Assembly: GCA_030062745.1 (NCBI GenBank)
Contig: CP099849.1
Coordinates: 18,212,144 to 18,276,143 of the forward strand
Direction: 5' to 3'
Length of the DNA: 64,000 nt
Origin: Capitulum mitella
Lineage: Eukaryota > Arthropoda > Thecostraca > Pollicipedomorpha > Pollicipedidae
The notes beneath the pieces were generated by a model. It saw only the letters and a program-made list of their open reading frames with translations, was not told the origin of the DNA and ran no database searches. This document shows, one piece after another, positions 24,358-35,869 of this stretch; position 1 is the first letter of the stretch, and each line of letters opens with the position of its first letter. The position numbers were made by a program, and so were the translations under genes.

Positions 24358-24577
24358 CGTGAAGAGAGGGCTTCCCCGGCCGGCAGGGACCCCGGATCAA
24401 CACTGAGCGCTGACGGCCGGGTGTTCGTTACGTGCAGTAGAGAGCGGCTCCTCCGGCCCGCAGAGCCCTCCTGGGCCAACACAGCATTGAAGGTCGGGAA
24501 CACGCGGCGCGCAGTGAAGAGCGGGCTTCCCGACTGGCAGAGGCCCGCCAAATCAACACTCACTGAGCGCTGACGGA
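24358..24577. repeat. Three 77-bp imperfect tandem repeats
   Basis: Copies start at about 24358, 24435 and 24512. They share GAAGAG-GGGCTTCC or GAGAGCGGCTCC starts, a central CCGGC-GCAG and, in the first and third, AACACTGAGCGCTGACGG or a near match. They sit at the right edge of a GC-rich island (23975-24600). Confidence 0.75.
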
Positions 24578-25560
24578 GAGACGAAGTGCTGTGTCTGTCC
24601 GCGATAGGGAGAGAAACAGGGACGTCAAGAGAGCGATATGAAACGGACGCCGGCTAAAAGATGGAGTTGGGGGAATGCCTGATATTGCATGGTATTATAG
24701 TGTTAGACGGCTGACGCCATCTGCGATATGAAAAAGGCCAGGATGCCATTCTTGCCCATTTGGCTTTTGATTTGTTTAAAAGGGGTATTAAAGTGTAGCA
24801 GTGATCCCCATCAGCGTGGCTAAAGGCTTTACAAGGTTACAATTCATGCTTTATGAAAGATCACGCGGGCTAAGCGGCCTCGGACACAAAAAGGAGAACA
24901 TCCAAAGAAGGTAACGGTTTGATGTAAACAGCAGATATTTACATTGGTCAGCTTTCATAAATGTACTTCGGTGGCCTTTAAAACATGTCGCTGGTGATGT
25001 TTTCAATAGTCATTTGTTAAAAAATGTCGAAATGCTCCGAAAAATGTAATTTGAAAAAAACACATTGTGTGATAATCCACCGATAGGAGGTATGCACCCG
25101 CTCGTGACAACAGGCAGCAGATGTGAATGGGACGCAGGACACACAGCAAAACCGTGGAAGATTGTCCTAAACATCCCTCGCTGTAGAGTTTTGAGGCATC
25201 AGATATACTGCAGATTGGCTTCTAAGACTATAGGCTACAAACTAGGTAACTCATTTCAAAACAAACGTTAAGATGGAACGTGCCCTTGGAAACGGTAAGG
25301 TTAAAAATCAAGAATTTGGTCATAATAAAAAGGCCCAAGTCCCGCACTCCAATGCAGGGCCCGGGGGAGGGGGCATGTGCCCTGTGTGCCTGGCAGTGCA
25401 AATGATTCCCACGTGATAAATAATAATGGCAGCCTTTGTGAGGACAAAGCCCACCATCACTGCGTGGAAACTTCCGGCGTCAAGTCGTGGCCGATAAGGA
25501 CAACGGTGGCCAGCTGATGGTCGGAAGAAGAGCTCGGTCCGTTACGCCCCTTGCCCTCAG

Positions 25561-25757
25561 CTAACGATAATGATGTCACGTGCAAAACCTCCGAGCCGAC
25601 ATCTCGTCCTTGCCGTAATGATTTTGCTTGCGGTCTCGGCTCCTGGTGTCGGATTGATCATTAGTCTCGGCCTTCTTTTGAGACGCGACCAGCCAAGATG
25701 CGAGGTTTTGACACGATTTGAAATGACAAAGCTAGATGTTAAGCTGTTAATTCTCTC
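25561..25757 (+). CDS. Candidate exon with one transmembrane helix
   Basis: A good acceptor (acgccccttgccctcag, ending 25560) leads into an open frame encoding a basic stretch (SRAKPPSRH) and then a hydrophobic helix (LVLAVMILLAVSAP and GVGLIISLGLLLRR). A possible donor is CTCGTG|GTACAC at 25757. This helix followed by RR would suit a first TM segment of a receptor, for instance family C. No neighbouring exon on the plus strand supports it. The frame stays open to 25905, and the right boundary is uncertain. Confidence 0.28.
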
Positions 25758-27838
25758 GTGGTACACACTTCTCCACATCAGAGAAGCAAAGCCCTGTTGT
25801 GAAGAGCTTTCGTGTCCGCAAAACAGCATAATCTTACGCTGTGACATGTCCATCGTGTCACGGTGCGGATGGTGCCGCTCACATGACTTTTCGGTACGAA
25901 GTTAGGATGCACGACAGAAAAGAGAAATTTGCAATAGACTACATATTTCGGAGGAAAAGGAGAATGCATATCATCGCGTTTTACCATAGAAACCTCCGTG
26001 TAGGCGCGTGCACGACATGACCCGCTAAAGAACTTTTCCTTTGCACCCGTTTTGGCGTCAGATTGTAAACTAAAATTAATGTGGTCGGTAACAAATGTAA
26101 TTTGTGTTCAGCGCACAGCACTCACGTTCGGAATACCATTCATTCACTCCTGACTGTATAGAATGACGTACGTGCTCCAGAATCACTGGAAATTGCGCTC
26201 CTTCTTAAATCCTTTGGACTTTTACAGCAAGTTTTAATGCGACGTCAGGCTTCTCTCCAGATTCCTTCACCATGAAATCGGCTCAATTGTAACTTTGAAT
26301 TGATCCTCAGGGTGTCCCACAGCGGTATGGACCCACCGCAATTGCCTCTGAAAGTGCCACTTCAAAGTGTCGACCAGGCCGCGAAAGGAACGATTGTACC
26401 GTGGAGTATCCTCCAGACATATGAGCGAAACTTTGAATATCGTTTCCCACTGCTGAAATCTAGACAACATTCAGTGATGGCAGCGCCGGATTTCGTCAGC
26501 TCGAGCGTCCATGTTACCCACCAGAGGATCCAGAGAGGGGTTATCGGGTCATAAAGCCATTTTCGTCGTAAAACCAGGGGCCAACCTTAGCGACAACTGG
26601 CGACAAATTGGTCTGCCATTACGTTGGTCAAAAATGCACGAAGTCCCAAGCGCCTGTTCTTGGGCAATCGCCACTGCTAGATTCATGTAAGCTGGTCTTC
26701 CCCTTACTAACATCGATCGTCCCTTCCCCTGTCCCCGCTCCCCGCCTCACAGTGGCGACACAAGACGGATCGTGGTCGTCCGGGGACGTTACCACACGAA
26801 GCAGGACTCCGCGCGGCGCGGGGGGGGGGGACGCATCAGCGCGACACCATGACGATGTTATTATCGTGTGGCATCGTGCCGCCTGGTGCGTGGCTTGTCA
26901 GTGCCGAGACCGATCGACGCTGGGGTGAGGCCGGCCTCGTGCAGGGCTCCTGAGGCCGGTTGTTTGGTCGACGGAGAAAGTCCTGTGCGGCCAGGAAGGA
27001 AGGCATTAAGACTCCGATTAATCTGGCCCTTGGTTGTTGACAGCTTGTTAGGAGTCTGTGCCGCCACCCCTCTGGTTCAAGCGCCCAGACAGCAGTTCAG
27101 TCCCGCTCCTTACGGGCGTCCTGAAGGAAAACCGTGCTTTGGTGCTTACCCGGAGACAAGCTGCACTTCTTCTTTTTCTCCGTACGCCTGCATTTGTGAA
27201 TGTATCATATAAATGCATCATCACGTGGCAGTGTTTCAATGATGTCCTGAAAGTCAATGACGTGTCTAAAAGCAATGAACGCCGCTCATAATCTCCTCCT
27301 GATTTCGGAATAATTTTGGTAAAAAGCTTGTTTTCTGACGTACTAATGAAGAAGGCCCAAACTTTAAAACCGTCGAAACGCGTACAGTCATAATCATGAA
27401 AACAGAAAAGGTTTTCTTAAAACGGCACGAGAAAGTAGCCAGCCTACATATCTTTTCAACGGCTTTGGCGTCCAAATTGAAGAGCAACTCAAACATCGTA
27501 TTTTCCCCTCTTAGAAATAACATGATCACGTTATCACGTAAATGCATTCGGATATTACAAATGGACACCTGATAAATTGGCGAAGGCATGGTGTTCAAAG
27601 ACTCAGAACTTCATGGAAATAGCAACATCCAAAGGAAACAAGACTGGGCCGACTACTTCCACTATCCTGTGCCATTTTGGCTGTGAATTATTACGTTGCC
27701 TGCCTGAATGCTGACATGAAAAGCAAACATAAAAACGAATTTATTGATTCATTGACACTTTTTTAGTAAAAGTCGACTAACCGGTGCACATGCTATATGC
27801 GTATATTTTGTGCATAATAGCAAGAAATCTGGAAAAAT

Positions 27839-30800
27839 ATGCCCAGAGGAAAAATGTCTGGTCCATATGGTTCCGACCAAAAGATTCAAAAGCGCAGATC
27901 CGGGCCACGCAAAGGAAGCAGCTATCAGCTGGTAGAGAATCCAAGTTCCATCGCAAACCACAGACCGGAAGGATTTTGGGGTGGACCATCAGGTTCATCT
28001 AACAGCAGTGCACCGAAAGAAAAGCATTCGAGTCAGCTAGCCAGTGGTAATTCCAACGCAATACGAACCACACTAGATTCCTCGCAGGCGATCGGAACCA
28101 GGCAAGAGCAGTCTTTAGCAAGCAATGAATATGCTTTCATTCCCTCAAAAGAGGATAAAACGAGAGAAATTAGAAGGAAACTGCGGGAGAAGGAAATGTT
28201 GCGAAATCGAAGAATCGTTGAGGAGCAAAGACGTGAAGAAACCCGAAAAGCATTGGTTGAAGAACAGCAACAGAGAATGAAACAACAGTGGCAAACAAGA
28301 AATAAAATGAAACAAGAGGCTAACCATGCACGAAAAAGAAGCGTGGACCAGTGTCAAGAAGACTGGAAACACAACATTATGGTGAAGATCATGCGTGAGG
28401 ACGAAGCAAGGATAAGGCAGCTCGGAGAGTCTAGAGAAGTTGTGAAACGGGAAAAGGATGATGTTTACTACAATAAGGTAATGGGGCATCTCCGCGACCT
28501 GGAGGAAAATCAGTTTAAGAGCAAAGATCCACAGCTACGAGAGGGTCCTGATAAAGTCTACACAGAGCTTTGGTATCGCCAAGAAAAACTGTTCAAAGCT
28601 TTGGGGGAGAGGTCCCTAAACGATGTGAAGGAAATGTTAGCATTCGCTCCAACGATACTTCAAGTAAAGCCGAAAAAGATATACCAGGACTATGGACCGC
28701 ACAAGATGATGCAACAGCTTCTGAAACGATCTGGTCGCGAAGAAAATCACCGAACACTTCTTCTTCAAGGAGTCGGCCGAGCTGGTAAAAAAGATGGGTC
28801 CGGCGCAAATTATCGAGCATTATCGACGTCAGGAAGCCAGCAGACACGGCACTCGCCGCCTGCTCAAGGTCTCGTCGCAGCCGGCCATCGACCGCTTCGT
28901 CGTGGCCTGGTCAGCCGAGCGTCTGGGGGAGGATCGCGCCAGGTCAGTGGCCGCGCAGGTGGTCGCCGACGCGCTGCGGCACGCCGGCACCGTGTACTCG
29001 CGCCTGATGGAGGGGAGCAGCGCCGACCTCGCGCTGCTCGGCATCAGCGCTCTGGACGCAGCGGCCGACTCGCGGCAGCAAGTCGACGCCAGCGGCGTGT
29101 CCATCGGCGACGACCACGTGCACTTCAGCGACAGGAGCGTGACGCGGCCGCGGCCGCTGGCCTCGGGCCAGACCTTCTCCGACCTGAAGCCGGCCTTCGA
29201 GCGACCCGCCACGCCCATTCCTGGGGAGGAGAGAAGCCACGTGCCTCCTTTGGGGCTGGGGATGAGCGAGAGCATGCAGGCTCTTGTGGAAGAGATAGCG
29301 TACCAGGCCGAAAAGCGACTGCGAGAGAGGCTGAAACGAGACGGAGTTAGAAGAGGTAAGGAGGATGATCAGGTTCCAGTGTCTTCGTCCCTTGAGGATT
29401 CACGAGATAAGCTGCGACAAAGTGTTTTGGAGAAGCTTGAAAGTATTCGAAAACAAGTAAAAGGTGATGGAAAACACCTTCAAGACATACCAGAGTCGGT
29501 ACATGAACTGGTTCCCCCGATGCAAGGCGATGACCGGGATAAGTTTATCTCCGACATGTCGAGAGTAGTCTCGGAAATCATCGGCACCACCTTAAAGCAG
29601 GCCCAGAACATCATGGTTGAAGCGCTGAACACCATTCAGGGGAAGGAGGTCCCCATGACTGGTGCTTCATACGACAGTGAAGAAGATATGGGTGGCGCTG
29701 TGCCGGAGACCTCGGCACGTGGAGAAGGCGCAGCGGATGAAAAAGAAAGAAAGTATTCCAAAAGTGTGCAGTTCATGCCTGTGTTTGGAGGAAAGGACCT
29801 GAACCTGGACCCCTGCGTGCTGATAAGCAGCTTGGCCGCCATATCGGTGAAGCACAGCAGCGACCGTCTCGGTCACGAGGACCACGGCCATATCCCACCC
29901 GTTTCGCACATGAAGGAGTTCTTCAAGAACCGAACCTCCATGCCCATCATTTCCACCACCAGTCGGACCCCCTTAACGGAGCGGAAACGAATGTCCTTGC
30001 CGACCGTCCTACCCGAGTGCATGGACTCAAACAAAATGCACGGTCGGCACAGCTTCATGACGGTGATGCGGCCCGACCTGAAGATCCTGCCCGAGTACCG
30101 CAGCAAGACGCAGCGTCAGGTCGAAGACGTGCTGCAGGACCACTCGCTGTTCGGCCGGGCGCAGGAGCTGTCGCCCACGATCTCCGAGGAGGACGTTCTG
30201 CACTCGGAGGACCTCGACCACGCGGACGACGAAATCGCGCCCGGGCGGGAGAGCCGGCCGCCGGCCGTCGTCGAGTCGACGGTCGACAGCGAGCGGCGCG
30301 ACTCCGTCGCCGAGCTGCCGGCCAGCGGCCACGGCCTCCGGGCGCCCGCAGGCGCGCCGAGGCACGCCGTCAGCATGCCGTTAAAGTGGGCGGAGCAGGG
30401 CGACTCGGCCGGCGGCGAGCGGCCGTCGCCGGCGCTGAAGGCGATGCAGACGCGCAGCCTGACGGCGTCGCGGATGATGCTGCGCTGCGACTCGGACCCT
30501 CGCCTCTCGCTGCGCACCTCCACGGGCGAGCTGCACGTCGACATCAAGAACCACAGCATGGAGTGCTTTGACCACGAGGCGTACGAGGAGCCCGAGGAGG
30601 AGCTGCGCAGGATAGAGAGCTCGGCGCTCGGCATCACGGCCGATCGGACGGCGTCCGAGGGCGAGGTGGCCGAGCACGAGCAGACCGAAGACGTGGCGCG
30701 CCGCAGCGGCTCGGCCGACGGCGGCGCCGTGCTGCACGCGCACGCCGTCGACAGCGACGACGAGACCGAGCTGCGCGTCCGGCACCCGTCCAACACCGCC

Positions 30801-31067
30801 GGCGCCGCAGAGACAGCCGCACAGAGTGCTGCAGAGACCGCGGCAGAGGCTGCTGTCGAGTCCGCGGCCGATCCTGCCGCACAGTCAGCTGTCGAGGTTT
30901 CCGCGCAACCTGTTGCCGCCGAGCCCGTCAACAGTTCTGCGACAGTCCCTAGTGCGACTGGTGTCTCCGCCGAATCCGCCTCCGAGAATCCTGCCGAGAC
31001 TGTTACTGGTGATTCTTCTGCGTCTCCCGCGTCCGAAACTACGTCCGAGCCTTCTCCTGAACCCTAG
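27839..31067 (+). CDS. Intronless coiled-coil, low-complexity protein, with one apparent frame change
   Basis: The first ATG after an in-frame TAG (27818) opens a 3.2 kb coding region ending in TAG at 31065-31067. Part 1 has about 300 residues to about 28725: a Ser/Gly/Asn-rich start, then a long charged helix (REIRRKLREKEMLRNRR onward), probably a coiled coil. Part 2, in the +1 frame from about 28725, continues naturally (NDLVAKKITEHFFFKESAEL). It has Ala- and Leu-rich helices (AAQVVADALRHAGTVYSRL; MSRVVSEIIGTTLKQAQNI), long Glu/Ser-rich spacers and a C-terminal Ala/Glu/Ser/Pro repeat (AAETAAEAAVESAADPAAQ). Frame 2 of part 1 becomes non-repetitive junk after the switch, and part 2 is preceded by stops (28707, 28722). 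The break therefore lies at about 28722-28745. I do not recognise the family. A sperm or cilium scaffold (FSIP2- or AKAP-like) is only a guess from composition. A plus-strand AATAAA lies at 32346, 1.3 kb beyond. Confidence 0.82.
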
Positions 31068-33000
31068 CTTACTGAAGTCTTCCAATCATGGCAGAGTCGT
31101 AGTCCCGCACGTACACCTGAAGGTTCTTTGAGCTGGTCAATTGGAGGCACATGTGCTCAAATTATGTTGTTCGGTATCGAATCGATTTCTGCGCCGCTCT
31201 GATTTGCACGCAGTCGTCAAAAGAGCTGACAAAAACCGCGAATGTGTTTTTCGCGTTGCGGCGGTTTGAGGTTTACAGTTAGACGATGGCACGAATGAAT
31301 ATCTGTTGTGTCTAATTATCCATCGAAATCTAGAGAACCTGTTTAATTTATCTACATTGCAGAACTGCAAATCGCAGGACATTGTACATCTGTACATTGC
31401 ACCTGTATGGACATCTGCATATTGCAGGACATCTGTACATTGCAGGATAGCCCATTGAGTTGTTTTGAAAGATTCTGTACTTCATTATTTGAGCAGGGAT
31501 CAGTCAAGCAATGCAAATTATTTACTTAACTTTGCAAGAAATGATTTATGTGGGTGATAAAATGCCAGAAGAAATATCGTATTGTTCAGTCAATCGCCAG
31601 AATGGTTTTGGCGAAGATTAAATTTTGACACAGTTTTGGGGTTAGTGTTTGTCAAAAAATGACCGTGCCACCTAAAGGGATCTAAGGTAGGGTAAAGGAT
31701 CAAGTCTCATCAATTTGAGTAACTTGCAGCGCAAAATTTTTCAGCTCGAGCAAAAACATGGAAAACTGTAATCTGATGTAATTTTGTTCATGACGTAAAA
31801 CAATATCTCATGGACTTAAAATATTGTGCTTCTTTTTCATGTGAGGCTGGTCTTTCCAACCCCTGCATGTCGGTTTTCTCGTAGTTCTCGATATAACAAT
31901 GCTGGAAGCCGAGGCTGTTGATAAAATAACCATTTCCACCTGGAACATGGTCAGTGTTCATCCATGGCTTTCTCATTCCGATCCATGGTCAAACTGCAAC
32001 CTTGATTATTTTTCTGACTGGCATAGTCATGAGTGTAGGATGAAGTACTTTGGTAGGGTCATCTGCAAATCCCCTCAAACGCCATTAAAATGAAAACTGC
32101 TAGGCCTCACCAAAAGCTAGGTTTCTCGTCTTACTTCAGATATCTGGTTCCACTATCAAGAAAAAACTTCCAAATTTTGATGTTGTTGGGGAAACCATAA
32201 CTTCGCTGACTTGATTAAACGCCAAAAAAACAAGCAATAGGACGCCGTTAGCGAGTTTGGGTGATCCTACTGTCCATGACTGGCTACTCAGTTCGGGTCA
32301 ACTAATTAATTCGACGTCATTTTCGTACTGAAATATAGATGTATAAATAAAAAAACATAACGTATATTATATTCATTCTCACATGCAGTCAATCGACTCT
32401 TGCACTCATGTCGCAAGATGACAAATGTACCTCTACAAAATCAAACGGTTGTTAACAAACGACCGCCGGATGGGTTAAAAGTACTTCCTCCTTTGCCAGT
32501 TGCGACCCTGCATGATGATACCGATCTGTCCGTTAATCAATTTGACACTGTGATATAAACATGTTATATGGGTGGTATTTTACAAAAATTGGATGCAAAA
32601 TAGTACCTGATTTCAGCCAAGTTTCGGCCTCGCACGTTCGCCGGCTGACGGTGACCTTTTATTCGGTAACGCAGCCATACTTTCAAAAAGCTAGCAAAAT
32701 GGAAGTCATCTTATAAAAAACTGCACAGGCAATCGAATAACTTAAGCAATATGTCATTTATAGCACCAGATTTAGCAATACAAGGCTAATAAGTTGACGG
32801 TCTAAATATGTGGCAAATTTTGAAAGTTATCTCACAACTGAGATCCAACAGTCATAGCTCATGGCTGTTCTCCGACCGCAACATCATTCTTCAGTTTTGC
32901 ATCTAACGGTACCAAAACTATGCCAATCCAACAAAGACTGCAGTGTCTATGGCTCAATATACACCTGGAAGGCCAGCCCGCTGGGCGTCGTCGGCCATAC
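31068..33000. other. 3' flank of the coiled-coil gene
   Basis: AT-rich, with short repeats of 'gcaggacatctgtacatt' at about 31370-31445 (three or four copies). No exon was supported. Confidence 0.5.
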
Positions 33001-33001
33001 A

Positions 33002-33169
33002 GACTGCTGCCTGGTGCCGGCAGGCGCCGCCGGCCGAGCGCTACTACTGTTCACCATGCTACTACAACGCGAGGCGCAAGGACCATGTTGCGCTTTGTGC
33101 ATATGACCGCAAATCCAAGCAACACAAGAAGGGAGGGAGAGTGCCGAACCTGAGGAGGAAAGAACAGCC
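33002..33169 (+). CDS. Candidate Cys/Arg-rich exon
   Basis: After a possible acceptor (catacag, ending 33001) an open frame encodes TAAWCRQAPPAERYYC, SPCYYNARRKDHVALC and a basic tail (KSKQHKKGG...RRKEQPR). A possible donor GTACGA follows at 33170. GC content jumps inside the segment, and Cys spacing is C-x10-C-x2-C-x12-C. No domain family is recognised and no second exon is seen, so chance remains likely. Confidence 0.27.
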
Positions 33170-33773
33170 ACGAGTACGACGGCATTGCTCGCGTGTGGCC
33201 ATCACTGCTACACATATGGCAACAGCTTCACAGGTGTCAAAACTCTCCCAGGCTTTTCTACGATATAGCTTTTACTTTTTCATGGCATAATTCCAGGTTC
33301 GCCAAACTGTGGTCTTTTGTTTGGTACCAACTGAAAGTTTGTCAGTCGACTGCTACATTTACGAGATCTTGTTGAAGCATGCGACATTTTTGGCCATAAA
33401 TATGACATTTTCATCACTTGTGATATCACGGATGAACGCAAGAAGTTAAGTTTCTTATCCTGAGGTGAAAAAGGCACGTTCTGTCGTTTTTTTTTATAAG
33501 CGAATAAAAGGTCAACGCACACCGGCCAACGCACACGGCCGAAAATTGCCTAAAATCATGGTACTATTTCGCCTCTGATTTTTCTAAAATGCCGCCCATG
33601 CAATATCTGTTCATATCACAGCGTGCCAAATTGATCAACTGACAGATACTGAAAGTTTGGCGGACTCATCATGCATGGTTCGAACGCAGCTGGCAAAGAA
33701 ATTGAGGGGGGAGTTACTTTTAACCCCTCAGGCTATCGTTTGTTAACAGCTGTTTGATTTTGTTGCGGCAGGC

Positions 33774-33896
33774 ATGCGGACGTTTTCTTACCGCACCTGC
33801 GCTGGTCTCAACCTGCTTCATCCTGACTCGCTTTCTCCTGCTGCTTCTCAGTTCAAAACTACTGTCCTTTCCCACCTCAGGTCCACTGTCACATAA
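33774..33896 (+). mobile_element. LINE ORF2 extreme C-terminus (short 3' fragment)
   Basis: The frame MRTFSYRTCAGLNLLHPD then SLSPAASQFKTTVLSHLRS ends in TAA. It matches the common LINE ending F-x-RT-x-x-x-WN-L-P...S-x-x-x-FK-x-x-L-x-x-L, with the W replaced by L. The fragment is too short to assign a clade. Confidence 0.5.
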
Positions 33897-34084
33897 CCAA
33901 CCTTCGCTTTGCTTTTTCCGCCGCCAATGACGTGATGAATGACTAAGTGCGTGTTTTAACTATGTACACTCCCCATTTTTCGAACCAGGACTTAATAGCT
34001 TCGACATGTGTTTTACCACTGTGGGCGTCCCCCACGGTGTAGAATGCAAATACGAATACAGATCCCGGCCACTCATACCCTGTT

Positions 34085-34735
34085 CATCTGCTTCAGGAGC
34101 TATCGACTAATAATCATCAAATGCGGGGTTTTGACCTGACCTGTGACGTCATCGGTGACCTTGACGTCAAAAAGTGGGGAAATCTAGTGTCTCAGGGTAA
34201 CAGGCAACAGGTTTCATTTGTGTGAATGAAATCGGACCATCGGCTCTCAAGGGAGGAACGCAAAATACTCCAGTAACTGGAAGGTGGAGACATACTTCAG
34301 TCAGGAAGTATGTCGGAGGCATCGACTTTCCCGACACAGAATCGGGAAAGCAGCGACTCAGTGCATGAACATGTCAGGTCATGTCAGGTCAGGTCAGGAT
34401 CTAATCTGACCTTGTGATCTAGGCTAATGTCGGTCCAAGTTTTGACAGAATACGGTCCGAGACACAAAACGAGTTCATATGATGCTACGTATAGCCCAAT
34501 GCGGCCTATTTTTACTGTGTTAATTCGCTTCTGAAGCTCTTGACAAATAACTATCAAATGTAGGAGTTTGACAGGCCCATCCATGATCTCGCAGTAACAA
34601 AATAGTCACATCTGATATCGCAGGGTGACAGGTTATCAACTGTCGTTTGAATTACTGAAATCAGGCCATTGAAGCAAAAGAGGCAAGAGAGAACCAAAAT
34701 TACCACCAGTTGGAAGGTGGAGAAATACTCTTTCC
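34085..34735. repeat. Two ~435-bp direct repeats, the first with AGGTCA array and hairpins
   Basis: The two copies share 'tcaaatg.gg.gttttgac' (34117 and 34554), 'cagggtaacagg' or 'cagggtgacagg' (34195 and 34621) and 'ggaaggtggaga' (34279 and 34712). The offset is 433-437 bases. The first copy is followed by two perfect short stem-loops (34289-34314 and 34326-34350) and an array of GTCAGGTCA words at 34373-34400. Confidence 0.75.
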
Positions 34736-35375
34736 GGTAAAGGGGAAGCAACAACTTGGGGCATAAGCGCAGTTTGTTAAATCCGCAGAAAGAAATGCTG
34801 CTAGTTTTTGCAAAAAAAAATATCAAGAAATGTCGGTATCTCGTTAACGAGTTGGTAACCATTTGTCCTCAGGGTTTCGCGATGACTGAAATTTGTACAT
34901 CAATGCATCTGCACTCATTTTAAAATGGCAAGGTGTTAACCCTTGCGTTAACATTGAACGGTTTTATGTATTCCATGCGTATGAGGACTGTTGGCTACTT
35001 GAAGAAGAATTCAAGACATATGCTAATTACCAGAAAGCAAGCAACAAGGCAAACAAGTGAACAACCGTCTGCTTGTCATCGATTGTAGGACCCCTTCGCA
35101 AGCTGCGGCCGTTCACCCCATTCGAACAAAGTCAACAGAGTCATTTCATTACAACTTTCGAGTAGCTAAAACATTGGCTCTACTTAGCCTATGGGTATGT
35201 ACGGAGATGGTCGTGGTGTGTTAGGAAGCCTCTGATAGGCGGTTTTAATTGTTTGATCTCATCAGACAAAGAAATCTGAGAAGACTGCTGATTAAAACTG
35301 TCTTTTAGGACTAAAATTGTCTAAACTGTCGTTTTTATTAATAAAAATAAATAAATTAGCCATTACATTACCATA

Positions 35376-35385
35376 ATATATATAT

Positions 35386-35425
<40 letters not shown>
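35376..35425. repeat. (TA)n microsatellite
   Basis: Alternating TA with a single AAA interruption, about 50 bases long. It lies 0.45 kb from the Penelope-like element. Confidence 0.97.
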
Positions 35426-35869
35426 GAGAACGACCACTTGATTGGCCCTGATGACCTTTTTGGAAAAGTTTTTGATGTTTCATATAGTTTTCTAAGGAGT
35501 ATATTCTAATGGGTATTTCACATAGTTTTCTAATCTAATTAATGGGTCGTGGTTGCTTAAAATCGTTCCAATCTTTTTAACATAACCAACGGAAGTAAGT
35601 GCATATCTAATATTTTTCAACGTTTCATCCTAACTAGAAACATTTTCAAAGACATAGTGATACAGTTCAAACATCCGATACCATAAAAACACTGACCAAA
35701 CACATGCATAAAGCATACAGATCTTCGTATTGCTGCCCTGCGAAAAGCTAAATTCTACGTCCCAGTGGAGCACCGCCAAGAAGTTGCAAGGTGCCCCTGG
35801 CATTGACCTGTCTGTTGATGGTCGGATCCAAGTCATGCATGTAGATTGTTATCAGTAGCGATGAATGTC

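Noticed and set aside
30116..30931. 271-codon minus-strand frame
   Set aside because: It is a shadow of the GC-rich coding part of the coiled-coil gene on the plus strand.
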